64,000 bases of DNA from Thozetella sp. PMI_491 (lineage: Eukaryota; Ascomycota; Sordariomycetes; Chaetosphaeriales; Chaetosphaeriaceae), in the NCBI GenBank assembly GCA_021432635.1, contig MU270087.1, positions 248,001-312,000 on the forward strand, given 5' to 3'. Below are positions 45,356 to 58,800 of the stretch, one piece after another. The notes below the pieces were generated by a model that saw nothing but the letters and a program-made list of their open reading frames with translations, was not told where the DNA came from and did no database searches. The translations under genes were made by a program, and so were the position numbers. The number at the start of each line of letters is the position of its first letter. The stretch's first letter is position 1.

Positions 45356-46569
45356 TGACTCAGTCGCTCTTTTTACGAAGAACCCGGGAAAGAACCGGAG
45401 AGAAACGTGTATTTAGCCAGGTCGTCGCGTGGCTACGAGCGTAATCGCGGAGGAAGTTAATAACGTCGTCACCTGCGACCTGGGGGAGGGCGGTTATGGA
45501 CATAGGGATTCTGAGCTGGACTGGTTCGGACATTTGCTTTCTCTTGCCATGGCGGTCGGCATCAAGGGGTTACGGATTACGCGAGGTCTTGCTGCTAGCC
45601 TGGCGGTTCAGTGCTGACGGTGGCGCGCCTGTCGTCGCCCCGTCGCCCGGCCACACCATGGTCGACTGAACATAAGCCCCCCACACTGTACTTAGGGTTA
45701 TGAAGATACAATGCTCTAATGCATACCCTGCTTTCTGTAAACTCCGCGGTCGGGCATGCGGTGTCCGTGCTGGATGGGACAGCTAGTGAACTTGTCGGGA
45801 TTCGCGTAGATCATGTTGTTGAAGGGGTTAGGTTACAATCTGCGTCGTGGCTGGCAGGGAGAGGCGTACATACCGCACACGTCCGAAGCTTGGCGGCAGA
45901 CGGAGTGCTGATTGGCAAGAATTGCACCACTGGGCCGTAAAATGCATGTGTCTCAAAATGGACTCCTCCAGTTATCCAATTCGTCTCAGGGATGCATCCC
46001 CAGATAGGGCAACAGGCTACCTCTTGGGTTCATCTACGCAAGACTCTGTCCATGCACCACTGCTCTCTCTGCTTCATCAGGCTGGACATGTGGTTATCTC
46101 CGTATATCTCCCATCTTGTCCTAGGCACAGAGACAGGGACCAAAATAGACATAGCGGCAATATCTGTATACTCGGACTCGAGTTCTTAGCGTTGGCACAG
46201 TAAGACGGCGGGTCTGCTGTAGCTAGAACTCGAGCACCAAAGTTGGGCACTGGAGACAATACAGAAGCGTCATTCTACATCACGACAAGCAGAGACTACT
46301 CTAAAACCTTGCTACCTTGAAGCACTTGCACGCCTACGTAGACTGGCTGAAAATGCGTCGGGCGCACCTAGCCGAGGGTTTCTCATTGCTGCCGCTATTA
46401 AGGGGTGGGGAAAAGCAAAGACTATGCGAGTGTGCTGCAAGCGAGTGCATCGCGAGGCAATGCGACTCGGGCCTTCTATAGATGATTTTTTGGGCGACCG
46501 AGTGGTCATGTTCCTGTGAAAACCAACGGCAAACAAATATGGTCTGGTATCGTCATCATATCTCGTGCC
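45356..46569. other. Intergenic between convergent genes, no gene seen
   Basis: The stretch holds the 3' flanks of the Pir gene and of the nucleotide-sugar gene. No domain-bearing frame was found. Confidence 0.5.
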
Positions 46570-48173
46570 TCACATGATAACCTCGTTGGCAACATCCTGG
46601 CAGTGACGGTCAGCATCTCAACTACCCAAGAGGGTCTAGGGTACCTCAATATTTCACTTACGCGCTTCAGCTCCTTGAAGGGAAGGCAGACGCAGTTCTG
46701 CACGCGCACCTCGTCGCCAACACCGCACTCCTTGCCCAGGATGGTGACGGCCTGGACCTTGACGCCATTCTTGACGATACTAGTGGTGTGGCTGGTCACC
46801 GGGGTGGGGGTGCCCTCGACGCGGGCCCAGGCGCCGACGCGGCTGTTCCAGCCGATGATAGAGTAGAGGACGCAGGCGTCGTGCTTGATCTCGGCGTCCT
46901 CGAGGACGATCGACTCCTTCACGCGGGCGCCGGCGCCGACGACGGCGCGGGGACCGATCGAGACGTTGGGGCCGAGCTTGGCGGTCGGGTCAACGCGAGC
47001 GCTGGGGTGGATGAAGACGGGAGCGATGATGTTGGCAGAAGGGGCGGAGAGCTCCTTGGAGCCGCTCTGCCAGGCCTTCTGCAGGTAGAGAGCATTGGCG
47101 GGGATAGCGGAGCCAGCTGTCTTGATCTGGCGCCAGAAGTCCTTGGTCTCGTAAACAAAGAACTGCTTGCTGTCGGCCATATCTCCCAGGATGTCCTGCT
47201 CGAGGCGGATGACCTCGTTCTTGCGGGTCTCGTCGTCGTCGTCATCATCCATGATGAACGAGTTCTCGAGGTTGTCGGACGAAGGGTACGACACGAGGCG
47301 GGAGGGGCGGTCCGCGCGGCGCTTGATGGCGGTGCGGATCGAGGGGAAGATGGCCTCGGTGCTGAAGAGGTAGACACCGCAGTTGATGAGGTTGGAGATG
47401 TGGCTCTCGGGCTTCTCGACATAGTGCAGCACGCGGCGGGTGTGGGCGTCCGACACGATGCAGCCGAAGTTGGTGGCCGCCTCCTCGCTGACGCGGGTAC
47501 CGAGGATCACGGCCTCGGCGTCCTTCTCGTGGAAGAGCCTCAGCATCTCGTTCAGGGGGAAGCTGCAGCAGACGTCCGAGTTGAGGACAAAGATGTGGTC
47601 GGGGCGGCCCTTGAGGATGGCATCGCGGAAGTGGTAGAGGCCACCGGCGGTGCCCAAGGCCTGGTACTCGCGGAGGTACTTGATGGAGAGGTTGGGGAAC
47701 TCGCTGGCGGCGTCTTTGATGAAGTCACGGAAAATGGATTCTTCGTAGTAGCCGATCAGGTAGACCTCGCTAATGGAGGGCACCTTGGCGATGGCCGTCA
47801 GGCAGTGCCAGATGATGGGGTGGCCGGCGACATCGAAGAGGGGCTAGCCATTGGGTTACAAGGCGGTCAGCACAGCTGCTAGCTCTTTGTCTGGCTGCAA
47901 CGCAACGCAGCACAGCAACGGCGGACTAGTGAGTTGAAAGCGACAAACCTTGGGGACATCGAGCGAAAGAGGCCTGAAGCGAGTGCCACGAGAAGAACCG
48001 CCGACCTAAATGAGCGGGAGCCGTACGTGAGCATTTAGCACATCCAAAGGGAGGGGGGCGGTGGCGCTCCCTTCGGGCAGCGTCGCCGGCAGACTCACCA
48101 AAATAACGGCCTTTGTCGCGCCGTCGGCGCCATTGGCAGGCGCCTTCCCGCGGACAGGAACCTGCAGAGACAT
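46570..48173 (-). CDS. Mannose-1-phosphate guanylyltransferase alpha-like (GDP-mannose pyrophosphorylase A)
   Basis: Four exons (48173-48099, 48005-47949, 47843-46662, 46596-46570) give 446 residues. The short first two exons and the 27-nt last exon are all needed for a complete protein. The nucleotidyltransferase signature is split across exons 1-3: AVIL, VGGSSRGTRFRPLSLDVPK, then PLFDVAGHPIIWH. The nucleotidyltransferase domain continues with ALGTAGGLYHF and IFVLNSDVCCSFPL, and an acidic insert (DDDDDDE) is near residue 215. A left-handed beta-helix with hexapeptide repeats follows (SANIIAPVFIHPSARVDPTA), ending PFKELKRDVANEVIM. Length and C-terminus fit the alpha, probably regulatory, form rather than the shorter catalytic Psa1/Srb1 enzyme. 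It supports protein and lipid mannosylation. Confidence 0.88.
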
Positions 48174-50214
48174 GACGGATGGTAGAATGCGCGAAGCTGG
48201 TATAGAGTGCTGGATTGCTGGAGGCAGCTACGTCACAGCGTCGGGACTGTCAACAAAGTGTGCAAGGTGGCGGGTATAGTCGTCGGCCCCCCCTGGCAGT
48301 AAATTCCATCCCCCTGAAATCTGGCAACGAAAAAAAACGGCCCTGGCCCATGTGAATCGCTCTGGCAGGTGCAGCCAGCTCCAAGCTTGGGAAATTTTTG
48401 GTCCGTGCGTGCGGCCCCGCACCGCGCTGCAGGCAAAAGCTCGGGATGGCCGCCCCAAGCTCTTGTTATAGCCCCCCGCTGCGGGGCTTTGTCAACAGAC
48501 AATGAATGCCGGCAGTCAACCGCCGCCAGTCGGCCGCTTAGTCCTCCGAAGTCGATCCGAATCCGGGCGCCCTGCAGGGAAGTCAGATTAGAATGGGTTG
48601 TATCCCGAACGGGACTCCAAAGTAGGCGCATCCCGTCTTCTGATAGTGCCTATCAGGTCATCTTGTAGAACTTCGTCGAGGTCAATACTTGTTTGATCCT
48701 CCACACTCGACACGGTTACACTACTCCGTAGCCAGCAGAGATGTTCGTCAAACAGATCTAGCACCATCCGGTTTACCTAGAGAGATGCCGGGTGTCTCTC
48801 GAAGATGGTATATACCTAGGCCATGAAAGCCCAGCTCACACGCACATCCCTTGGCCCCAAAACAGGCGTGGCTCCATCATCAAGACTCGAGAGCCTTCGC
48901 ATTCGCTGTATGCAGCTAGATACTAGGTAGTCGTCCTCACTGGCTCCTCAGCTCATTGGTGCATATACCAAATCAGACGCAGCGATTGGTCAGAGCTGCT
49001 CCAGAGTAGTATACCACGTCCGACGTGTCAACCACACACTTCTGGTCGCCAATAGCTGGCAATAGTTGGACACCAACCAGAGGAGAATGCGCAAGTACAG
49101 GGGGTCTCGAGCAAGGTGTCGAGACTGTGAGGTGGAGTGGGGCACTTCACCGGCCTTCACCCAGGGCCATACAAACTTGGCAGCGCTCTAGTGAACAGGC
49201 GTTAGTGTGGGCCACGCCAGGCACCCAAGGGGTGCCCCACTTCCCAGCCCCCCGATCTTTTCATTTTCGCGTCACACCTGGCTCGCTCCGCACTTAGATT
49301 CCATCTGCTAACACCACACTAATATTCCCTGGGAAACCCTAACAGATACTATCGCAGACAGGAGTCTCCTGAGAGTCTCAGCATCCCTCTCCAGTTCTCG
49401 ACACTCGAGTCGAGCCTCAGCCCACCTCCCTCCGTAACCAATCTTCTCACCTTCTTTCCCCGTGCTATAGGCAACCAGCAGAAGAAATCTCCAGCGCTGT
49501 CACCGACGACCTGGGATGTTGAGAGCTCCCCTACTTCTACCCGCCAACCCTGATCTCCACGCAGATTCCTTCTTCCCCCATCCACCACCTTTATCTAAAC
49601 CTCGCTTGCCGCCATCCGGGAACCAGCCAGCAGAACTTGGGCGCTTCCACCCTCTACACCTTCAGAGGCCTTGACCTCTTGGCCCCATAAACCTTTCCGA
49701 ACTCATCCTGCAGCTGGCCGACCATCACCTGCCTGCACTGCCCCGACTATCTAAATACCTCGCCAATCCTCTGTGTACACTACTCAATATTCTTTTAAGC
49801 CCTGTGGATCTGTCACCTGCTATTGTTGTCCAACCACCTATCATCGTCCTTCAGCCGTCGCAGCGGACTAACCAAGAGTGTACGCTCGCTGCAATTCCAT
49901 TGCAGGTCAGTCAACTCTCACTCACTCCTCTCTCACCTGTTTGATATTATCACATCTTGCCCCCACCAACTCTCATCCTCCTTCTCTTATTTTCATATTC
50001 AGCCATTCTTTCCTCGCCACTAAACCCCAAAAACCCCCTTCCCTTCCTAGTCTTTCTCTTGTCAGACTTCCTTGCCTTGATTGCCAACCATATCAACGTT
50101 GGTTTTCATTCATTCTCACCTCACCCCACAAGAAAAGCTCTACGCCCGGTTGACCTGACTACCTTGTGAATGGCCACGAGGGGCGGCGCTTGCTGACGAT
50201 AGCTCTCGATAGAG
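48174..50214. other. Intergenic, divergent promoter region
   Basis: It separates the nucleotide-sugar gene (minus) and the dynamin gene (plus), about 2 kb. The right half (about 49300-50150) is CT-rich and lies ahead of the dynamin ATG, which suggests a long leader or promoter. No gene was found. Confidence 0.5.
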
Positions 50215-53200
50215 ATGCGAAGGAGTACTCACATCATCAAACCGGAACCTGGTGAGCTAAGCTCGTCGACCAGAAACAGATCGACACCAAGCGTGCAGAG
50301 CACGACCCAGGGTGGCACCCATCAGTACTCCAGCGCTCCTGGTTCCGTCCCCTCCGCACGGTCGCACCAGCGTTATGCACGCTCCGGTGCTCGTAAGTCT
50401 CGGCCCATCTCTATCGTCTATGGGCCATCTTGTCCTCTAACATCAAAGTACAGCATCGGTGGAGACGGCATTCCTACCTCGCGCCGGTCCGGCTGCTAGC
50501 AGCAACGGCAACGACGAGGACGATCCCGTCTACATGGAGGCGAGAACAATCAAGCAAATCGCAGACTCTACCAGCATGATGACGACAAGCTTCATCTCCA
50601 ACGGCCTGCCCTTCCAGGTTATGGGTCTAAAGTTGAAGGAAATAAATGATGCGCTTGGCACTTTGCAAACGCTGGGAATCCAGCATGTGGCATCTTTGCC
50701 CGAGATTGTTCTTGTCGGGGACCAATCCGCTGGCAAGTCTAGTCTGATGTCGGCACTAGCAGGCCTTAACCTGCCACAGTCTCAGGGAACGTGCACGAGG
50801 TGCCCTATTCATATTCGCCTCTCCCGGGCCGCTGAGTGGTGCTGCCGCGTAAGTCTGCAACTTGACTACGCCTACAAGCCGGAAACGAGATCCATCACGG
50901 CGCGTGATGTTACCAGAAATCGCCCCTTTCCACCTTGGGAGAAGCAAGGTCGTGAAATCAAGGACTTTAAGACCATTAGAGACCCGGAAGAGTCGATCGA
51001 ATCCATTCTCAAGTGGGCACAGCTTGCCATTTTGAACCCCGGTTCGTCGCATCAGCACTTCGTCCCAAATGACTACGACAGCCAGGGTGTGTCACCCCCC
51101 AACGACGATGAGCCCACGCAAGCCAAGTTCTCGCCCAACACGATCGCCTTGGAGATCACAGGGCCAAACCTGCCTGACCTCTCTTTCTACGATCTTCCTG
51201 GGGTGTTCACAAATCCGGGTAAGGCAGAAGACGAATACCTTGTTCGGGTTGTCCAAAACCTCACGAAAGAATACGTTGCGCGGGAGAATGCCATTGTTCT
51301 CTGGGCGGTGCCCATGAATGCGGACCCGGAGACTTCAAGCAGTTTCACTATTATTCGCAGCATCAAAAATGCCGACAAGCGTGTTCTTGGCGTAATGACC
51401 AAGGCCGATCTTTTGCCCAAGAGCAATGACCACCGATGGCTAGCAGTGCTCAAGGGCCATGCTCATGCCACCGGGCTCGGTTATTTCATAACGTCGCGCC
51501 CAGACAAGCACGACCTTCAAGAGCAGGAGGCATGGGAAGAGGGCTTCTTCAACGGCCAGATCGAAACTGACTCACCTTGGCCCGAGAGCTTTCAAGAATT
51601 CGATGATCGTTGTGGAGTGACCAAACTGAAAGACTTCCTTTCTCGGAAGCTTGCCGCCGAGTTTTCCAAGAGGTAAGCGCGAGAACATCTCATCCTGCTC
51701 TTTGTCCAAGAAACTAACACCACACCTCCAGCCTTCCTGTGGTGAAGGAAAAGGTGGAAATAAGGCAGTCAGAAGTTGAAGCCAGCCTTCGGGAGCTCCC
51801 TGAGCTTCCTGCCAATCCTGAATTCGAGATTAGGCAGAGCCTTGCCAAATTCAGCGAACTGGTCAAGGTTTCTCTCCAAGCTCAATCCTTCAAGAAGGCT
51901 TTCAAGTCAAAGAAGGATACCTTCGCTGCCCATATCTTGGATCTGAAGCCGATCTACCGCGTGAAGCCGGCCGAGGCAGCCAACCCAGTCGTCGTCGACC
52001 TGTGTGATGACGAGGATGCTGCCACTCCCTCCCAACCGCCACAGCAGGGCTCCGGTCGTCAGAAGCGTCGGGCCGAAGACAGCACACTGGTGCAGACGCC
52101 TAGCAAGCGGCGTACTGTGAAAGTGGAGGAGACGAGTCCATCGGTCGGCTTTGCTACTCCGACTCACCTAGCGGGGCCAAATGGCACGCCACTCCGGCCG
52201 AGGATCGGTGGTGCAATTCCTAAGAGGACGCTGTCCGAGATTCGGTCTCTTATCTCTGATCATCGCAATCACGCAATTCCTGACGATGTGCCTGTTAGCG
52301 TCAAGACACAGCTGTGTCTTGAGGCCATCCATCGGTGGGATAGGCCCTTGTCGACCTTCCTCACCGACACCATGCGCATCCTGCACATCGAGCTGACAAG
52401 AGCGCTGGATACGGCCCTCGCCAACGTTCGACAGCGATCTGTTTATCGCGATTCGAGGAAAATATTGGACGAATTCCTCAACGAGCACGGGAACACATAT
52501 CGTGCACAGCTGGAAAACCTCTACAAGTTAGAGGGTTTCCAGATCTATTCGATCAACCCTGACATCTTCGAAAAAAATCGGGTGGCGGAAAAGCGTCGCC
52601 TGGTTCGAGTTCGTCACGCGCACCGCCTCGCTCGACACATTGGCGACGAGCCGGATTTTAACAACATGCGCAACTTCGACCACATGTCGGAGGAGGAACA
52701 GGCTGCAGAGGAGGCACGGATCGAAAAAGAAGCGGCCAAGCTGCCTAAAGATGATATGCGTCTGGAGATCGATCTCTGCGCTTGGGTGCGTGGTTACTAT
52801 CTAACCGCCGCCATGCGATTTACTGAAAACGTCTCTTTGCATCTGAACTCGGGCTTGTTCCCGGCCATCCAGAAGACGGTCAATTTTCATATTGACAAAA
52901 AGCTGGGCCTGCTGGATGGGGCTGACCGGGCCCTCTTCGAAAAACTAATGGAGGAAGAATCCTCCACCGCGGGTGAGCGCGAGCGCCTCAAGGGTGAGCG
53001 CGCCAAGTTAAGCTCTGCCATGGAGACCATTCTCGAGTTAGAGAGATCGGTTGGTCTCGCGCATGACGACGAGGACGAAGATGACGATATTGACCAGTAC
53101 AGCGTTGGCAATAGCGTAGATGCCGACCTTGAATACCGGGCCTCCGCGCGCATGGGGACTTTAACGCCGTCCAGCCTGCTTTCGGGTGTCCCCGGCCGCC

Positions 53201-53235
53201 ATTCCGACCGGGACACTATTGTTACCCTGGACTAA
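50215..53235 (+). CDS. Dynamin-family large GTPase, 966 residues
   Basis: Three exons (50215-50392, 50454-51672, 51732-53235) join in phase. A Ser-rich, probably disordered N-terminus (about 110 residues) precedes the GTPase domain. P-loop GDQSAGKSS is at about 147, the switch I threonine lies in TCTRCPIHIRL, switch II is DLPGVF (about 305) and the G4 motif is TKADLL (about 374). A linker with basic and Pro/Gln segments (QPPQQGSGRQKRRAEDS) interrupts the middle, followed by helical stalk sequence and an acidic segment (HDDEDEDDDIDQ) near the end. No pleckstrin-homology or proline-rich dynamin tail is visible, so it is one of the divergent fungal dynamin-like proteins, of Mx-like layout. Its target membrane is unknown. 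Confidence 0.9.
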
Positions 53236-53972
53236 GTTACCACCTCGTGTCCGGGCGACTTCTAGGCGTTCTCACCATTTGCTCTCATCGATTCGCCCGT
53301 TCTAGCCCGGGAAAAGCATGCAAGGCGTTACGGACAGGTCGTGAAGGAACAAGCCGGATTCTCAGATGCGGGCTGGGAGCTTGCGTCACCCATTTGTCTG
53401 CGGCCTCTTGAGAGCAAGGACAGTGACGGGCGTCCGGCGCTAAGGTGCATCGAGGATACGCTTGATGCAAACTATTGCTTGTATTTCCCAGGATTTTTAT
53501 TGCTGGCTCACGCTCTACACCAAACCTACCGGTGTCGGAGTTCTAGATGTCTCATGTCTCCCCAAGCCAATAGCTGTAGCATTTCTATTACCATATCTTC
53601 CTATGGCTCTTTGATCCAAGTGATAGAGATCCCAACTCACATTCTCGAATTAAGCTATGTCATAAGTGACAATTTCATCTTCGAAACACTATGGTACGCG
53701 CACATTCGTCCAATTCCGGGAGGATGAGCTTCGAATCTGTGGGTAGTTTCATGTGCAGCGACTTGTGATAGACTCCATGGCTAAACGACGCACAGCTTTC
53801 TAAGCACAGACTGAAATTATATAAAGTCAAATCAGCCACGTGCTGAGTGATCTTCCTCTTCCACCATGAAGCGTCCTGCGGAATAAATTCTGGCAACTAT
53901 GGCGAGGTCGGCGAGTGTTTCCGAAACCGAGGAGGAAAGCTTATGGTATAAAATGTTCAGACAGTCGCGAAC
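53236..53972. other. Intergenic between convergent genes
   Basis: No gene is seen. It carries the 3' flanks of the dynamin gene and of the HORMA-like gene. Confidence 0.5.
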
Positions 53973-55847
53973 TCAGGCTCGTGCATTCTCTTTTTGCATG
54001 TGCTCACTCTTGAGCTTCGCCAGTCGTCCCATGTGAGACGCAAGCATCCTCCGGGCATTTTCCTTGCTTGTGTCCGTCTTGCTGCTGTTCCCACCCAAGT
54101 CTGCTGGCTCTCCGAAGGACTGCTCTAAACGATGCCTCAATTTTCGTTCGACTCCGGGTAATACGCTGGACGGTACGTGTTCACTGGCAGATGGTATTGA
54201 ACCTTCGCGTCCGGTAGGCTTCCATTCTCCTCGCCTTGGCCGCTTGCTGCCCGGGCCGTCCGAGATCTTCCTCTCTCTGTTGATATTTCCTGGATCGGTC
54301 TGGGATTGATCTCCTCCAGAAGCGGGTATTCCTCGATCATTAAGTATGGACTCTAGGCCACGTTTTTGCCACCTTCTCGGGGGGGGCGGCGGGACAACTT
54401 CTTGAGTTTCCTCCATGTCCGATGGCGGTGTTTCAATGGGTGGCTCCTAAGACAGTTTAGTAGTAAGCGTAAACCAGGGTGCCTTCACCAGACTCACAAC
54501 CAAATGATGGCCCCTTCTCGTTTCCCTCGCAGCTGTTCCAGTAGGTTCCGCGACTATGATGTTTCGTGGACCATCCGCATCCTCGGTTATACACACTTCG
54601 TCGGTGCTGGCGAAATCAGCGAATACTGCTCGTACAGGAGGATTGTTTTGTGCCTTCGGCCCTTGGCCAAACATGCCCTTTAGTTTGAAAGGCCCCTCTG
54701 GTGAAGGGGTGCTAATGTCATCGTTCATGGGCGACACGCTAAAGGCCCACCCAAGTGTTAGCCGGGAATCACGGGTTGGCCAGCATGAAAGAGCCTGAAC
54801 CGTACTCAAGACTCGCGACCTTCTGAAAGCAGTATCCTTGCTGTTGTACCAGATGCAGCTTTGCATCGTCGAACTCGACAGATGAATAGTCCCAATCTCC
54901 TCCAAACCCTTCAGGACGTGCTTGCGAGGTAAATAATTGAGTCACGTAGAATGGGCCTAGAAAACAGTGAGCGTGGCTTGAGTCATGATGATAAGAGAGG
55001 ACCTACGGCTGATTTGGGGCAGCTGGGCTAAGTATGTACCAACTTGCCAAAGACATGATCTTGTTGTGTCCTCAGCGACCTGGTACTGATCGGAACCGCC
55101 GCGCCAGACATTGAGACAGCAAACTCCATCGTCCCGATAGTTGAAGTACACGGTCCAGAACTCGATCAAACAGTCCGAAGTCCAGTATTTAGACGACGTC
55201 ATAGGAATGCGCAACTTAAGGAGCTGCTTCTTGTCGATTAGAGGGAGAGCCGAAGCCTGGGAGACCAGTTAACAAGCTGAAGTGGATATCTACAGGACGC
55301 AACCGCCCGTAGGGGATGTACCAAGGTACTCATGAAAGCGTTGAGCTTTCGGTCGTTGCTCTGGCGAAGCATCATTGTTGTCTCTCTCTCCAGGAGCTTG
55401 GATCGATCAAGCCTGTCCATTCCCTCCCCAGATTGCAAGATATCCTGCAATGAGTTGTACTTGCTGAGGTCTTCAACAGACAGGCTCTGGAAATTTCGAG
55501 GTGGAAAACAGCCTCTAGAAGAGAATGAGCTTGGCACACTTGACAATGATGAGACATATGAGACAAGGAACAGGCCCAACCTTCCGTATAAAATCTGACT
55601 GAGCTAGATTCTACTGTGAGCATCAATCAACCTCAACTTATCGAATGAAACGCACCACAGCGACGAGAATAATTTTTATGAAATCATAGTCCGGCTCCCT
55701 GAGTGGTTCTGGCGTTTGCGCTCGTAGAGCCGCGGTCTGGGCTCTCCTGCGGGAGACACGGGATGACGCCGGCTTGGTCTTTGTCTGGATCGTGGACTGC
55801 TTAGCAGATGCCGTCACCCTCAATTTTCGCGACTTTAGACGCACCAT
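53973..55847 (-). CDS. Nuclear protein, probably HORMA-domain (Hop1-like), 507 residues
   Basis: Seven exons join in phase: 55847-55656, 55603-55581, 55514-55322, 55256-55040, 54956-54773, 54738-54498 and 54446-53973. The N-terminus is basic. Residues from about 53 read DYDFIKIILVAV, then LSQILYGRGCFPPRNF, which matches the opening helix and ILYLRGLFP signature of HORMA domains. Later DCLIEFWTVYFNYRDDG matches the typical IEYYTFKFSY strand. The C-terminal 300 residues are disordered-looking: Pro/Ser-rich, a basic KRPRR block, and a Leu/Lys-rich helix ending KENARA. HORMA proteins wrap short peptides and act in meiotic axis formation, checkpoints or repair. The call rests on motif likeness only. 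Intron 54772-54739 is only 34 nt, and intron 55580-55515 (66 nt) keeps the frame open if retained. Confidence 0.6.
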
Positions 55848-58800
55848 GGCGAACTGGGAGAAACTTTGAAATCTTGGTAGATGAGATTAGCCCGGTAACT
55901 TCGTCAATATCAGCCCTGGCGCGCAGGTGGACTTCCCAGTGGTGGCAAGATTCTGAACCAGGAGACGGAGACAAAGAGACGTGGCTGCTGCTTGATACCG
56001 AAAGACAAGAGATGCAGTCACTGGTTTTTAAGAGTGTCGACGAATTCGGAGCTTGCTTAGAACTTTTTTGGTGGACACGGAGGGAAAGAGCAAACGCGGG
56101 AAGGAGTATCTAATGCTGGCAGCTCAGCGCCCCTTTGTTCCCAACCTGGATCGACATCCTGTGTTCCCCTAAATTTGCGCGGAGCATATTGATTTGCCGC
56201 CTAATTTCACGAGAAGAGGTTCCATCGGCAAGTGGCATAAAAATTGGTGACCGGTTCAATTGTATGGTTCCGGCCCGAGCACTTCGGACCGTAGCGCATA
56301 CTCCTGCCTTCGGACGAACGTCCTTTCATGAGAAAGCGGCCTGGTCACGTCACTAGTTAACTGACAAGACGGCATGACTGCCATTTGAATACGCAACATG
56401 GTCCTTGTGAGTTGTGGAAAACTTGTCCAAAGGAAAGATGGTGGGCTCTCCGGCGTACATTGCGCCCGCTAGCTAAGGGTCATAGACCCTTTCTCTTGCC
56501 GAAACGGTCCGTTTCACCCCCGTCTTCTAGAACAAAGGAGGTCAGCGTTGAAGGTTTGTAGGGTACCGGACGACATCGGGTGCAAATGGGCCCCCCCTTG
56601 ACCATGGCTTGAGGTCAAACAAAGGGCGGCCGGGCCGGTGCGGGCCACTCTCCTCTCGCTCAAAGGGAGGTTCTTGGAGCCGAGTCATTGCCACTGGAAA
56701 CACACCAGAAGAAAGAAGGAAAACAGGTACGACCGTCAATCAAATTTCTCCGAGTTCAGAGTCAAGTCGACTGGGCTTTACGACCTTCAGGGGGCTCTAC
56801 AAAAGTGTGCACCGAACTCTAGACAAACATAGGTTGGGGCCAAAGTCCAAGAAGTTCACATTATAAGGGCGGGAGGCTTCGGCTGTTTCTTGTGGTTTGA
56901 TCCGACACAGCCAGGCACCAGAGAGAGCAAGGCGGGGCAAGCACTCGGTGTGGCGGTGCACGCCGACCGGCGACGGGGGCTACATAGCACTGTGGACAAA
57001 AGGGGTCCCGACAAGGTGTGCCAGGGGGTCGTGCGGACCGCCGAGACCTAGACTCTTTGCACAGCTGGATCTCGACGTGCTGGCCTCCGAAGCGGCCGGC
57101 GCGATGCTACCACGCCAAAAGGAATATTCATCCCGAGGTCGACTCGCGGGATACGAAGTACAACAGTACGCTCGGGGAAGACGAGAATCGGTGTAATCAC
57201 ATCAGCAAACATTTTTTTTCGGGCCCGGCGGTATGGACGCAGCGAGCCGAAGGTGCACACCCGAATATAGATGACCCCCCCACGTTTGCGGAAGGGCCCC
57301 TGATTTGTCAGGCAGGGCCGGTTTGATCTCCAAAAGTTCAAATGTGACCGGGACGTGTTGCCCCTCCTTCTTGGGTTAACGAGCTAGCCGGGCAAGTTGG
57401 AGAGCACAAGAAGGACGACAGTGTCTGCGCTTTTGGGACCCGGCGATCACACAGGCCGGGGCGGGTGATGGGCGTCGATGAGAATACTGGAAAGGGCTGG
57501 CTACATGCACATCTGTTCCCTGCTGCATGCTACGGTGTGTTTCTTGGGTCTGGGGTCGCCGACCAAGAGGGATGCAAGAAGGATGGGAGGAAGCTGGTGC
57601 TAGGCTGAACTCCCGAAATCTGGCTCCTCTGGTTCCCCGCTCCGCTCCGGGTCGGGAGAGGCGGGAGTGAGAAGTGCTCATGAGGGGAAAAGGTACACTA
57701 AAAGTTCGACGGCGCCGGGCAGGAAGTGGAATTAGGGGATCGGCAACTTGAAGAGGGCTCAGAGAGGAGGGGCCGTGGCTGCGGCGCCCCTCCCCCTCCC
57801 CTCGTGAAAGGTGTCGCGTGCGGGTGGCACGGGAGAGCGACAAGACGAGACTAAAAAGGAGAGGTTGTTGTTTGGGGCAGAATAGACGGATCAGGGGAAC
57901 CTCGCCACTTACGTAGGGCTTCCATGCCTCTGGTTCCTGTGGTACTCTGCATTTCGAACGCGGCTTTGCGTGCCTGACTCGGGCATTCTTTGTTTGGAAA
58001 GCCGCAGAGCTGGAAGCGAGGAAGGTCCGTGGAAGCCTTAGGGGCGGCGATCCGAGCCTAGAAAATATCGGCCCCAGGACTTAGGGGCGTCGAGACCACA
58101 CACCACACACTAGGGGTGAGTGGCGAGATAAAAATAAGAACACAAACATGAAGGATATGGAAGCAAATGCTGCGAGGCAGGCTGGGGAGATGACGACAGC
58201 GGGAAAAAAAAAAATAGCCTAGTAGGCCGGATGCTGGCAGGCGGCGATGCTGACGTGCCTCGCCGAACGAGAATGCCCGCTGATGGATGACTTTACTTTA
58301 CGGTACGGAGCATGGTTCTGCGGCGCAATACTTCCACCGGCCACAGGGGGAAGCCTGGAACACATCAGGCGGAGCATCCGAGCTGGATCACGCAGCAGGC
58401 GCGAGTGCAAAATTTTTGGTGGCCGGCCGCGGTGTCGCAAAGAGCGGCGCCACATAAGTGGCTGACGTCCGTGCCTCCTCCCTCTCTCGCCTGAGGCTTC
58501 AACATTCTGGGCTTCGCGATTGGGCGGTGAATCGGGTGGCCGGACCAACTCCACCCAAGCGAAGGCTGCCCGCACCCGCACCCTCAGCAGACAAAAGTGG
58601 AGGATGAGCCACTTTGTGTGATCGGGCTTTGCCTCTCCGCCGATTCCACCTCGTCACGACACCCTCTTCGTCTGGTCAAAGAGGACCAAAGTTCTCTCTC
58701 GTCTGCCCAGCGCCGTGCACTCGACTCGAAACGCCTCTGAACATCGTCTTCCGCTTCCACACATCTTTCGGGACGCTCCTTCCTCCGTCGACGACCCTTT

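Noticed and set aside
46788-47882. 364-codon plus-strand frame
   Set aside because: It is antisense to the nucleotide-sugar gene; composition is Gly/Asp/Val/Leu with no domain.
55808-56113. Plus-strand 101-codon frame, Trp-rich
   Set aside because: It overlaps the first exon and promoter of the HORMA-like gene; no homology recognised and no splice partner.
57376-57843. 155-codon minus-strand frame
   Set aside because: Arg/Pro/Ser-rich low-complexity sequence with no domain, in the long promoter region of the F-box gene.
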